Shown: positions 34,683 through 43,011 of the stretch, in pieces
Layout: every line of letters begins with the position of its first letter
How positions within the stretch are numbered: position 1 is the stretch's first letter
Assembly: GCA_964557005.1 (NCBI GenBank)
Contig: CAZKYI010000002.1
Span: 248,001-312,000 of the forward strand
Length of the DNA stretch: 64,000 bases
Source of the DNA: JBECKS01 sp964557005
GTDB lineage: Bacteria > Pseudomonadota > Gammaproteobacteria > Pseudomonadales > JBECKS01
Direction of reading: 5' to 3'
Notes under the pieces: model-generated
The model's input: only the letters and a program-made list of their open reading frames with translations
What the model was told of the DNA's origin: nothing
The model's database searches: none
Program-made: the position numbers and the translations under genes

Positions 34683-35480
34683 ATGAAACTCAAAGCACTT
34701 ATCGTATTGGTTGTTATGCTGGTTGCTTGCAGCACTTCACCGACAGGGCGAAAGCAAATCGCAATGATGTCAGACAGCAAGATGGACGCAATGGGTTCGC
34801 AAGCGTTTGAAGACATCAAAAAACAGGAAAAAATCAGCAAGAACAAGGCGGTTAATGATTACGTACAATGTGTCGGCACGCACATTACCAAAAATGTGAG
34901 CAAGAATGTGCATTCCGGTAATTGGGAAATCGTGGTGTTTGAATCCGATCAGGTGAATGCGTTTGCGCTGCCAGGTGGAAAAATAGGCGTTTATACAGGC
35001 TTGCTGAAAATAGCCGAAAATCAGGATCAACTTGCAGCGGTGATGGGGCATGAAGTGGGTCACGTAATTGCAAAACATTCCAACGAGCGCGTGAGTTCAG
35101 GCTCGCTCACAAACATTGGTTTAAGTACGCTCGATTTGGTGCTGGGTGTAAAACAAGTGCAAGGCAAGGACGCAATTGTGCAAGGCACCAGTGTGTTAGC
35201 ACAGTATGGCATTCTCATGCCTTATGGACGCAGCCATGAAAGTGAGGCCGATATTATCGGTCAGGATTTAATGGCGAAATCAGGATTTAATCCCAAAGCC
35301 AGCGTTGATTTGTGGCATAACATGGCGAAAAACAGCAAAGGTGCACCACCGGAATTTATGTCCACCCATCCATCGCATGAAACACGCATCAACGATTTAT
35401 CCAAACATTTAAAAAAATCAACGCCTCTTTACAAGGCGAGCACACAAAAGCCACAGTGTGTTAAACCTGCCAAAATTTAA
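34683..35480 (+). CDS. M48-family metallopeptidase lipoprotein
   Basis: 265 aa with a lipoprotein signal (lipobox LVAC, Cys16). Zinc motif HEVGH near residue 123, third ligand Glu in HESEADIIG, as in M48 peptidases of the LoiP/BepA group; it starts the base after the pepP stop. Probably an outer-membrane-anchored periplasmic quality-control protease. Its insertion between pepP and ubiH is a small deviation from the usual pepP-ubiH order. Its stop overlaps the ubiH start by one base. Confidence 0.9.
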   Translation: MKLKALIVLVVMLVACSTSPTGRKQIAMMSDSKMDAMGSQAFEDIKKQEKISKNKAVNDYVQCVGTHITKNVSKNVHSGNWEIVVFESDQVNAFALPGGKIGVYTGLLKIAENQDQLAAVMGHEVGHVIAKHSNERVSSGSLTNIGLSTLDLVLGVKQVQGKDAIVQGTSVLAQYGILMPYGRSHESEADIIGQDLMAKSGFNPKASVDLWHNMAKNSKGAPPEFMSTHPSHETRINDLSKHLKKSTPLYKASTQKPQCVKPAKI

Positions 35481-36700
35481 TGGTTCAACATAACGCACAC
35501 ATCGACATTGCCATTGTTGGCGCAGGCATGGTGGGTTTGTCACTTGCCTGTGCACTTGCTGAATCCGATTTAACAATCGCCATCATTGATCGTGCTTTGC
35601 CACAGGAAAAAACCCAATGGCAAGGTTTTGATGCGCGTGTGAGTGCGATTGTGAAATCGAGTGAATATTTTTTAAGAAACATTGGCGCTTGGCAATTTAT
35701 CGAGCAAGAAAGAAACTGCGCCTATACAGGCATGGAAGTGTGGGAAAAAGATGGCACGGCTCAAATCGAATTCGATGCTGCCGACATTGCACAGAGTGAA
35801 CTCGGTTACATTGTAGAAAACCGCATCATGCAATGGGCAATGATGGAGCACCTGAAACAGGCAAGCAATGTGCAATGGCTGTGTCCAAAAGAAATAAAAA
35901 ATCTTGAAAAAAAACAACACTGGGAAATCCGTTTTGAAGATGGCCAAAGTGTCTCAAGTGCTTTATTGATTGGTGCCGATGGTGCGCTTTCTTTTGTGCG
36001 CAACGAATTGGGCATCGCGGTGAATCAACTCGATTTGGAACACAAAGCCATCGTGTGCAATGTGGAATGCGACAAGCCGCACGCCAATATCGCACGACAA
36101 ATATTTTTGCCCACAGGGCCTCTTGCGCTTTTACCATTGGCCGAGAACCCAAAGGCCTGTTCCATTGTGTGGTCGGCCGAACACGATTTCGCCAATGAAT
36201 TGTTGGCACTGAATGAAAAACAATTTAATCAAAAACTCGCACACTATTTTGAAAAACGTTTGGGCAATATTACTGCAAGTGATAAGCGCATCAGCTTCCC
36301 GCTCTATCAACGCCATGCGAAATCTTACATTGCAGATGCGGCTGTATTGATTGGTGATGCTGCACACACCATTCACCCGCTTGCAGGACAGGGTGTGAAT
36401 CTGGGTTATATGGATGCGGCGGTATTGGCCGAAGAAATCATGCGCGCACAAAAAAGAAAAATTGCTATCAACAGTAGAGAAGTATTACGCCGTTATGAAA
36501 GAAGGCGCAGAGGCCAAGTCACTCTTATGATGCAAACCATGCGCGCATTTCAACAAGTTTATGCTTCAAAAAATGCAGACTTTATTGGCTTAAGGAATTT
36601 GGGTGTAAAACTTACTAACAGGGCAACGCCTATTAAGAATCATATTCTAAGCAGGGCAATGGGCATTACGGGCGATGTGCCGGAGATAGCGAAGGCTTAA
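35480..36700 (+). CDS. ubiH: FAD-dependent ubiquinone hydroxylase (UbiH/VisC type)
   Basis: 406 aa. FAD GxGxxG motif in IVGAGMVGLSLACAL, and the second FAD motif LIGDAAHTIHPLAGQGVNLGYMD near residue 290 are diagnostic for the UbiH/UbiI/UbiF group. It hydroxylates the ubiquinone ring. Downstream of pepP in many gammaproteobacteria the first is UbiH, but distinguishing UbiH, UbiI and UbiF needs a tree. Confidence 0.86.
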   Translation: MVQHNAHIDIAIVGAGMVGLSLACALAESDLTIAIIDRALPQEKTQWQGFDARVSAIVKSSEYFLRNIGAWQFIEQERNCAYTGMEVWEKDGTAQIEFDAADIAQSELGYIVENRIMQWAMMEHLKQASNVQWLCPKEIKNLEKKQHWEIRFEDGQSVSSALLIGADGALSFVRNELGIAVNQLDLEHKAIVCNVECDKPHANIARQIFLPTGPLALLPLAENPKACSIVWSAEHDFANELLALNEKQFNQKLAHYFEKRLGNITASDKRISFPLYQRHAKSYIADAAVLIGDAAHTIHPLAGQGVNLGYMDAAVLAEEIMRAQKRKIAINSREVLRRYERRRRGQVTLMMQTMRAFQQVYASKNADFIGLRNLGVKLTNRATPIKNHILSRAMGITGDVPEIAKA

Positions 36701-36717
36701 CTGATAAGATAATAATT

Positions 36718-38220
36718 ATGGATTCCAAACATATGAAATCAAAAAAATTATTTTTTTTATTTTTCGTGCTGATAGGTTTTGCGTTGGTAGGCACAAGCGT
36801 AGCTGGTGTTAGCAGCCCTGACGTTGTTATTGCCGAAGGTGGGCATGGCAAACCGATAACGCTGAATAATTTTGATGATGTTGAAGGCATCGGTTATGTG
36901 ATGCAGGAATATTTTTTGTCAGGTGAGGCGCAAGCCTTCAAATCAAAAAGCCTGCTATTATCGCGTGACGGCAAATGGAATGACATTAGTCGGAAAGAAC
37001 ATAGAGAAGCGTACAGAGTGCGTGCTGTGGTTTATACACCGAAAGACCCGCAGCGTTTCAGTGGTACGGTTTATGTGGAGTGGCAAAATGTTTCGGGTTT
37101 GATAGAAGCGGCGCCCGACTGGATACATGGCCATGTCGAAGTTTCAAGGCAAGGTGCTGCTTATGTTCTGGCATCGGTGCAAAAAATGGGAACGATTTCC
37201 CTGAAAACCGATGACCCCTGGTGGCTACCCGAAACGGATGAAACCGTTTCCGATGCCGTGCGGTATCAGTCCCTGCATCATCCCGGTGACAAATATGCGC
37301 TTGATCTATTTTCGCAACTGGCACAGGCAATTCGTGATGGAAAACTGTTGGGCGAATTAAAACCGCAATACCTGATAGCAGTAGGTGAATCGCAATCGGC
37401 AGGGTGGCTCACTTCCTATCTGAATGGTGTTCAGGCGCTTGATCAGGTTTATGACGGATTTCTGATTCACAGTTCCTTTGGTTTTACACCCGGAATTTTC
37501 GGTGCGTCTTTCGCTGATATTCGCGATGATCTGGTTCCGGTCATTTTGTTTCAGGCAGAAACCGATGTAAGACTAACAAATGGACGCACTCGCCAGAAAG
37601 AAACACCAGAAGGAAAATTCAGGCTTTGGGAGGTGGCGGGTACCGCGCATTATGATGCCTACGGATTGGTAGCAGGCACCAGGGACACCGGCAAAGGTGA
37701 AGGCGAAGCAATGGCGTTCAACTATTTTAAAGAGCCTGTTACACAAGCAGTGGAAGTGATGCGTTGTGAAACCGGCATCAATTCGGGCGCTATGCACTGG
37801 GTATTCAATGCGGCACTGCATTGGATGGATCGCTGGGTGAGGGAAGCTACGCCGCCACCCATAGCGCCAAGACTCGAAGCGGATAAGGGCTGGTTATTCA
37901 TGTCCATGAAGCAAGATGAACACGGTAATACTCTGGGTGGAATTCGCTCACCTTTTGTTGATGCACCACTGGCAACCTTGACGGGCAGCGGTAATGGCAG
38001 AGCCGCTGGCGCACCGCTTATCAGCATGTTCTGTAGCCTCTTTGGAGAAACCATTCCCTTTTCCGAACAAAAACTGCAAACGCTTTATCCGACACAGCAG
38101 GCTTTTGTTGAGCAATTTCAGCAGGCAACCTTTCGCGCTGTGGAGTCGGGCTTTTTATTACCAAGCGATGCCGAACTGTTAATACAGGCGGCGAAAAATC
38201 ATCAAGTGGTTACATATTAA
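36718..38220 (+). CDS. exported alpha/beta hydrolase-domain protein
   Basis: 500 aa with a signal peptide (KLFFLFFVLIGFALVGTSVAG). The central region has the elbow VGESQSAGW and a possible acid and histidine in LFQAETDV and GTAHYDAYG. The length and layout match the PF20091-type alpha/beta hydrolase-domain proteins of unknown substrate found in bacteria that degrade complex organic compounds. The start could be ATG 36718 or 36733. Downstream of ubiH by 17 bases, but probably functionally separate. Confidence 0.7.
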   Translation: MDSKHMKSKKLFFLFFVLIGFALVGTSVAGVSSPDVVIAEGGHGKPITLNNFDDVEGIGYVMQEYFLSGEAQAFKSKSLLLSRDGKWNDISRKEHREAYRVRAVVYTPKDPQRFSGTVYVEWQNVSGLIEAAPDWIHGHVEVSRQGAAYVLASVQKMGTISLKTDDPWWLPETDETVSDAVRYQSLHHPGDKYALDLFSQLAQAIRDGKLLGELKPQYLIAVGESQSAGWLTSYLNGVQALDQVYDGFLIHSSFGFTPGIFGASFADIRDDLVPVILFQAETDVRLTNGRTRQKETPEGKFRLWEVAGTAHYDAYGLVAGTRDTGKGEGEAMAFNYFKEPVTQAVEVMRCETGINSGAMHWVFNAALHWMDRWVREATPPPIAPRLEADKGWLFMSMKQDEHGNTLGGIRSPFVDAPLATLTGSGNGRAAGAPLISMFCSLFGETIPFSEQKLQTLYPTQQAFVEQFQQATFRAVESGFLLPSDAELLIQAAKNHQVVTY

Positions 38221-38224
38221 ATTT

Positions 38225-38309
38225 GTTTACATAAAAGTAAACATTTAGTTGATTATTATTTACCTATATGTAAACTTTATGGGGCAAAATGTTTACATAT
38301 AGGTAAATA
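38225..38309. promoter_or_regulatory. operator array upstream of mobile mystery protein A
   Basis: GTTTAC/GTAAAC inverted repeat (38225-38242), then a 19-base site at 38257-38275 and its exact reverse complement at 38291-38309. The pattern indicates two or three binding sites for a dimeric HTH protein ending just before ATG 38311, so the encoded XRE-type protein probably represses its own operon. Confidence 0.78.
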
Positions 38310-38310
38310 A

Positions 38311-38778
38311 ATGAGTGCCAAAATTGCATTGATTACGCAGAAATTGCAGCGTTCACGTATCAACGAAGCTGCACAGAGCCTGCATTCTATCGCGCAACCG
38401 AAACATGGGTGGATTAAGGAGGTAAGAGAAGCCTTGGGTATGTCTGGTGCGCAGCTTGCTGTCAGATTAGGTGTCGGGCGTGCTCGTGTGTCCCGGCTCG
38501 AAAAAGCCGAAACCGAAGGTTCGATTACCCTGCGTAGTTTAAATGATGCAGCCGAGGCTATGGGCTGCAAGCTGGTTTATGCCATTGTGCCTCAGGAAAG
38601 TGTTGAGGGGCTGATTGAGCAACAGGCTAGGCAACGTGCTACAGAAATAGTTGAAGCAGCATCTACCCATATGTCGTTGGAAAAACAGGCTTTAAGCCAG
38701 CAACAAATAGAGGAAAGGATCACTCGTATGACAAAAGAATTTTTAGAAGCGCCCACTAAAGAATTGTGGAGCGAGTAA
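38311..38778 (+). CDS. mobile mystery protein A (XRE-type HTH)
   Basis: 155 aa. The first part resembles 'mobile mystery protein A' (TIGR02612), and IKEVREALGMSGAQLAVRLGVGRARVSRLEKAETEGSITLRSL (about 34-77) is a lambda-repressor-like helix-turn-helix. The stop is one base before the partner gene. The pair behaves like an antitoxin-toxin module with a Fic toxin, and the family is often found in genomic islands. Autoregulation is suggested by the operator array upstream. Confidence 0.88.
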   Translation: MSAKIALITQKLQRSRINEAAQSLHSIAQPKHGWIKEVREALGMSGAQLAVRLGVGRARVSRLEKAETEGSITLRSLNDAAEAMGCKLVYAIVPQESVEGLIEQQARQRATEIVEAASTHMSLEKQALSQQQIEERITRMTKEFLEAPTKELWSE

Positions 38779-38779
38779 G

Positions 38780-39382
38780 GTGGATAAATTTGATGAGCCA
38801 GAAGGTGCTACACCGTTAGAGCCAGATGAAAAGCAAGGGCTAAAAATTCCCAATGTTAAAACCAGAGCAGAATTAAATGAGTTGGAGCAGGCTAACATAG
38901 AAGAGGGTTTGCTATGGCTAGCCAGACAGAAAAGTCCTGATGTGCTGTGTGAAGCTTTTGTGCGCCAACTTCATGTAAAACTATTTGGCGAAATTTGGGC
39001 GTGGGCAGGCCAGTATCGAAGTAGCGAGAAAAGTATTGGTGTTGCGCCTCACAATATCAGTTCGGAATTAAAAAAGTTGATTGATGATGCCAGATTCTGG
39101 ATTGAAAATCAGACCTACCCTTCCAGAGAATTGGTATTACGTTTTCATCACCGTCTGGTTTGGATTCACTGTTTTGCAAATGGTAATGGCAGGCACGCAA
39201 GGATAATGGCTGATGCCATACTCACAAAAATCTTCAAGGAAAAGCCTATTGATTGGGGTGTAAGAAATTTTGAAAACAGTAATGCAGTCAGAGAGAAATA
39301 CATTGCAGCACTCAGGAAGGCGGACGGTCAGGATTTTTCGTTGTTGGTTGAGTATGTAAAGAACGATTTAAATGAGCGTTAA
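38780..39382 (+). CDS. mobile mystery protein B (Fic domain)
   Basis: 200 aa. The Fic core reads RFHHRLVWIHCFANGNGRHARIMAD near residues 118-142; the canonical motif is HxFx(D/E)GNGRxxR, here HCFANGNGRHAR, so the acid that binds magnesium is replaced by asparagine-preceding alanine. The TIGR02613 family is paired with protein A as here. Fic enzymes transfer AMP to target proteins; the missing acidic residue at this position may change activity but is common in this family. One base separates it from the HTH gene. Confidence 0.87.
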   Translation: MDKFDEPEGATPLEPDEKQGLKIPNVKTRAELNELEQANIEEGLLWLARQKSPDVLCEAFVRQLHVKLFGEIWAWAGQYRSSEKSIGVAPHNISSELKKLIDDARFWIENQTYPSRELVLRFHHRLVWIHCFANGNGRHARIMADAILTKIFKEKPIDWGVRNFENSNAVREKYIAALRKADGQDFSLLVEYVKNDLNER

Positions 39383-39433
39383 CCGTTTTGATAAAGTTTG
39401 AAAAATTTAAATTAAAAACAAAAGGAAAAAAGT

Positions 39434-40216
39434 ATGCTTGTATACACTGAACAGGGAAAAGGAAGCCCTCTGGTTTTTCTACATGGAAATCCTGATACCA
39501 AAGAATGCTGGGAACCGATTATGGATGAACTAAAAAATCAGTTTCATTGTATTGCTGTCGATTTACCTGGCTTTGGAACTCAGGCGCAATTACCGCGATA
39601 CAGGGATTTATTGCCGCATCATCAGGCAGACAGTCTTTTAATGACACTTGAAACGCTGGGTGTAGTTGAGCCGGTTGTTCTGGTTGTTCATGACCTGGGC
39701 GCTTATATGGCAGCCTCCATGTTAATGACTTATCCAGAGAAAGTGCGTGGTCTGGTTTCAATCAACACGACATTTAGCAAATTTTATTTTGGACATTTAT
39801 TGGGTTATTTATGGGCTTTGCCAATTTTAGGCCCTGTGTTTGCAAAAGCCATGCAGCTTGGATTTGCTCAGGCGATACAAAAAGAATCACCTTTGGTAAA
39901 ACAAAAAGATTTGGACAGAATGATTGCCAATCTGACCTGGACTACCTGCCGTTCGATTACACGTTATTACCAAATCATGTATAACCCTTTAACAAAAGTT
40001 CTCCAGCTTTTGAGCGGCGCTATTTATAACAAGACCTTACCTGTTAAAGTGGTTTGGGGAGTTAAAGACCGATATATACCATTCAAGTACGCGCAGTTGC
40101 ATGATGAGCCTGTTGTTCTGATACAAGAAGCAACACATTGGGCGCACATAGAAAAACCTGATGTGATTATTTCGGCTGTTAAGGATTTGATGGCTGAAAT
40201 CAGAAAAGAGGGCTAA
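39434..40216 (+). CDS. alpha/beta hydrolase with Asp nucleophile
   Basis: 260 aa. Oxyanion loop HGNP (residues about 18-21) and nucleophile elbow VHDLGAY carry an aspartate where lipases have serine, as in haloalkane dehalogenases and epoxide hydrolases. A catalytic acid in VKDRYIP and the histidine in THWAHIEKP complete the triad. Length is typical. SD AAAGGAAAAAAG precedes ATG 39434. The substrate, an epoxide or haloalkane, cannot be decided from sequence. Confidence 0.82.
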   Translation: MLVYTEQGKGSPLVFLHGNPDTKECWEPIMDELKNQFHCIAVDLPGFGTQAQLPRYRDLLPHHQADSLLMTLETLGVVEPVVLVVHDLGAYMAASMLMTYPEKVRGLVSINTTFSKFYFGHLLGYLWALPILGPVFAKAMQLGFAQAIQKESPLVKQKDLDRMIANLTWTTCRSITRYYQIMYNPLTKVLQLLSGAIYNKTLPVKVVWGVKDRYIPFKYAQLHDEPVVLIQEATHWAHIEKPDVIISAVKDLMAEIRKEG

Positions 40217-40242
40217 TGTGAGAATGAAAAGAAATATCTTGA

Positions 40243-41079
40243 TTAGAAAAACAACCCAACACTGTTTTTGTAACAGTGCTTGAGTAGCATCTCGATTTCG
40301 ATATTTTTTACCTCGGCAATTTTTTCGGCAATAAAAGGTAAATAGTAAGGCGCGTTTTCTCTTCCCCGATAAGGTACAGGGGTTAAGTAAGGCGAGTCGG
40401 TTTCAAGCAGCAGTTGTTCAATAGGGCAAAGCGAAACGGCTGCGCGCACATTATCGGCATTTTTAAAAGTGACCATGCCGTTAAAGCCGAGTGAGAAACC
40501 TTCTTGCAAACAAAATTCTGCCAACGCCAAACCCGAACTGAAACTGTGAATCACACCTTTGCGTTTTAAGTGCGTCGAAAAATTTTTCAGAATGGCTTGC
40601 GTATCCTCATCGGCATCACGGGTGTGCACAATAATCGGTTTGTTTTCGTCTACCGCAATTTGCAGGTGTTGTTCAAACACCTGTTTTTGTTTTTCCCTGT
40701 CGCTGTGTTGGTAGTAATAATCCAGACCGATTTCACCGATTGCTACAATCTTGTCATCGTGACTATGTTGTTTGATTTCGTTAAGCGTTTCTGTTTCGCA
40801 GTGTTTTGCATCGTGGGGGTGAATGCCTTGCGAGCCGAAAATCATGCTATGTGTTTGTGTGAGCGCACGCACCTTGGGCAAGTTGTCGGGTGATACCGCA
40901 ATGGTGATGATTTTTTCAATGCCTGTTTCCTGAGAGCGAGCGATAACAGTGTCCAATTCATCTGCTTTTAGATAATCGAGATGACAATGCGTTTCGATAA
41001 TTGGCACATTAAACAAGGGAATATCGGGTTTGTTTTTTTTAGACATAACTTCTACCGTGTAAGCAATACAAGGTGACAC
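40243..41079 (-). CDS. TatD-family metal-dependent hydrolase
   Basis: 278 aa. First metal motif ETHCHLDYL near residue 28, then GEIGLDYYYQHSDREKQKQVFEQHL, HTRDADED, HSFSSG and the conserved ETDSPYLTPVPYRGREN. TatD proteins are 3'-5' DNA exonucleases and deoxyribonucleases. It differs slightly from E. coli YcfH/TatD in the N-terminus, so the paralogue is not assigned. It is divergent from the acyl-CoA dehydrogenase gene. Confidence 0.9.
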   Translation of the reverse strand: MSPCIAYTVEVMSKKNKPDIPLFNVPIIETHCHLDYLKADELDTVIARSQETGIEKIITIAVSPDNLPKVRALTQTHSMIFGSQGIHPHDAKHCETETLNEIKQHSHDDKIVAIGEIGLDYYYQHSDREKQKQVFEQHLQIAVDENKPIIVHTRDADEDTQAILKNFSTHLKRKGVIHSFSSGLALAEFCLQEGFSLGFNGMVTFKNADNVRAAVSLCPIEQLLLETDSPYLTPVPYRGRENAPYYLPFIAEKIAEVKNIEIEMLLKHCYKNSVGLFF

Positions 41080-41127
41080 ATTACCGCTACAATCGCCAAA
41101 CTTTTCATTGAGTTTCAGGAGAACACC

Positions 41128-42330
41128 GTGGATTTTGAATTAAGCCCCGAAATCGAAGCTACTCGCAAGCAGGTAAGAAAATTTGTTGAAGAAGAAGTGA
41201 TGCCTCTGGAAACAAACGCAGCAAATTATGATGCGCACGAAAATCTGAAAGATGATGTGGTGCATGCGCTGCGACAAAAAGCCAAGGCACAAGGCTTGTG
41301 GGGTTTTCAACTACCGAAGGCACGCGGTGGCAGGGAGTTGGGGGTGGTCGGCATGGCAGCGCTGTATGAAGAAGCGGCGCGTTCTCCTTTTGGCCCGTTG
41401 GCTTTTAATTGTGCACCGCCAGACGACGGCAACATGATGGTGCTCAACAAATTGCTAAAAACCGACGCGCAAAAAGATCGCTGGTTGCAGCCTCTGATTG
41501 ATGGCAAGGTGCGTTCCGCGTTTGCCATGACCGAGCCTGATGGCGGCTGCGGTTCCGACCCCTCGCTCACGTATACCCGTGCCGAAAAACGGGGTGACAA
41601 GTGGATTATCAATGGCCGAAAGTGGTTTATTACAGGTGCCGAGGGTGCGCAGACTTTTATTCTGATTGCCAAAACTGCCGATGATGAACGCAAGGGCTTA
41701 ACTGCTTTCCTGTTCGATAAAGAGCAGCCAGGTTGGGAAGTGGTGCGTCGTATTCCGATTATGGGGCCTGAAGAACACGGCGGGCATTGCGAGTTGATTT
41801 TTGATGGTTTGGAAATTCCTGATGAAAACCGTCTTCTTGAGGTGGGTGATGGTTTGAAAGTCACCCAGATTCGCCTGGGCGTGGCGCGTTTAACCCACTG
41901 CATGCGCTGGCTGGGGCTGTCCAAACGCTGCATGGAAATCGCTGCGGATTACGTCGAAAAGCGCATGAGCTTCGGTTCTACGCTGGCTGAGCACGAAGGT
42001 GTGCAGTGGATGATGGGTGAAGTCGCCAAGGACATTCAGGTAGGCAGGTTGCTCACCATGAATGCGGCATGGAAGCTCGATCAAGGAGATTTTGCCAAAA
42101 AGGAAATCTCGATGGCCAAGATTCATGTGGCCGATACCCTGCATAAGGCGGCCGATACGGGCATTCAATTGTGCGGTGCGCGCGGCTATTCCAAAGACAC
42201 CCTGCTGGAATGGATTTACCGTTATGCGCGTCAGGCACGTTTGGTCGATGGCGCTTCGGAAGTCCATAAAATGGTGCTTTCCAAAAGCTATCTGGCCGAC
42301 AAAAGTGAGTTCTTTAGCTGGGGCAAATAA
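41128..42330 (+). CDS. acyl-CoA dehydrogenase
   Basis: 400 aa. FAMTEPDGGCGSDPSLTYTRAEK (FAD/substrate region), WFITGAEGAQTFILIAKT and the C-terminal LCGARGYSKDTLLEWIYRYARQARLVDGASEVHKMVL are typical. Oxidises an acyl-CoA to enoyl-CoA with FAD, electrons passing to ETF. The LVDGASEVHKMVL C-terminus is shared with ACAD10/11-like enzymes. The natural acyl chain length is not visible. Starts with GTG 41128 after SD CAGGAGAA. Confidence 0.93.
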   Translation: MDFELSPEIEATRKQVRKFVEEEVMPLETNAANYDAHENLKDDVVHALRQKAKAQGLWGFQLPKARGGRELGVVGMAALYEEAARSPFGPLAFNCAPPDDGNMMVLNKLLKTDAQKDRWLQPLIDGKVRSAFAMTEPDGGCGSDPSLTYTRAEKRGDKWIINGRKWFITGAEGAQTFILIAKTADDERKGLTAFLFDKEQPGWEVVRRIPIMGPEEHGGHCELIFDGLEIPDENRLLEVGDGLKVTQIRLGVARLTHCMRWLGLSKRCMEIAADYVEKRMSFGSTLAEHEGVQWMMGEVAKDIQVGRLLTMNAAWKLDQGDFAKKEISMAKIHVADTLHKAADTGIQLCGARGYSKDTLLEWIYRYARQARLVDGASEVHKMVLSKSYLADKSEFFSWGK

Positions 42331-42404
42331 TGTCCTTGCCAGAAAATTTCTGTATACTCCGCAAGCATTTTTGACCCCCCTCATGGCAGGTTTATCGCTG
42401 GAGA

Positions 42405-42836
42405 ATGAACGTGAACTCAGTTTTAAAAAATCTCAAAAAATCTTTTGTTATCACTGTCAGCTTTTTTCTTTTTGGAATGGCGGCTCAATTAAGCGCTCAC
42501 TGTGGTGATACGCTTGAACACAGAATTGCACCCATCGGCAAGGTGTGTGTGGAAGGTGAAGAATGTATCGAAGCCGTAGCAGTGGTTGCAGAAGCGCCCA
42601 AAGGCCCAAGAGCGGGAAGCGAAATCGTCGGTGATTATTGTTCTGGTTGTCATGCAACGGGTGTGATGAATGCTCCCAAGATTGGCGGCAGTTTCAAAGC
42701 GCTGGCTTCCAAAGGTGTGCCTGAATTATTGAAAGTGACCAATAAAGGTAAAAACGCCATGCCACGCAAGGGCGGTTGTAACGATTGCAGCGATGAAGAA
42801 TTAACCGCAGCCATTCAGCACATGCTGAATCAATAA
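42405..42836 (+). CDS. exported cytochrome c5-type protein
   Basis: 143 aa. Signal peptide in residues 1-29 (LKKSFVITVSFFLFGMAAQLSA), then one heme-binding CSGCH near residue 80, the distal Met in KNAMPRKGG and two further cysteines in GCNDCSDEEL, as in c5-type monoheme cytochromes with a disulfide. A 40-residue spacer with a CGD...VCVEGEEC region precedes the heme domain. Periplasmic electron carrier. Followed by terminator 42851-42882. Confidence 0.88.
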   Translation: MNVNSVLKNLKKSFVITVSFFLFGMAAQLSAHCGDTLEHRIAPIGKVCVEGEECIEAVAVVAEAPKGPRAGSEIVGDYCSGCHATGVMNAPKIGGSFKALASKGVPELLKVTNKGKNAMPRKGGCNDCSDEELTAAIQHMLNQ

Positions 42837-42850
42837 TCGAGAAAAACATT

Positions 42851-42882
42851 AAAAAAGCCCGACACGTTCGGGCTTTTTTTTG
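42851..42882 (+). terminator. rho-independent terminator
   Basis: Stem with GCCCGA/TCGGGC core flanked by A-T pairs (42851-42862 with 42868-42879), 5-nt loop, run of Ts. It lies 14 bases after the cytochrome stop. Confidence 0.9.
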
Positions 42883-42897
42883 TCTGTCATTTCTATT

Positions 42898-42961
42898 TGT
42901 CATCCTGAACGCAGTGAAGGATCTCTAAATAGATTCTTCGCCTTTGGCTCAGAATGACGGG
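42898..42961. repeat. candidate dispersed palindromic repeat
   Basis: Starting with GTCATCCTGAACGCAGTGAA and ending CTCAGAATGAC, the two halves form an imperfect inverted repeat (GTCATnCTGA...TCAGnATGAC). Elements of this GTCATcCTGAgc type are scattered in many genomes. Only one full copy is in this window. Confidence 0.5.
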
Positions 42962-43011
42962 GAAGTTTGAGTTTCAAGTTTATCATTCTGATGAATGAAA
43001 TGAGGAAGAAT

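Noticed and set aside
41307..41933. 208-codon minus-strand frame opposite the acyl-CoA dehydrogenase
   Set aside because: Shadow of a well-supported gene; no motif.
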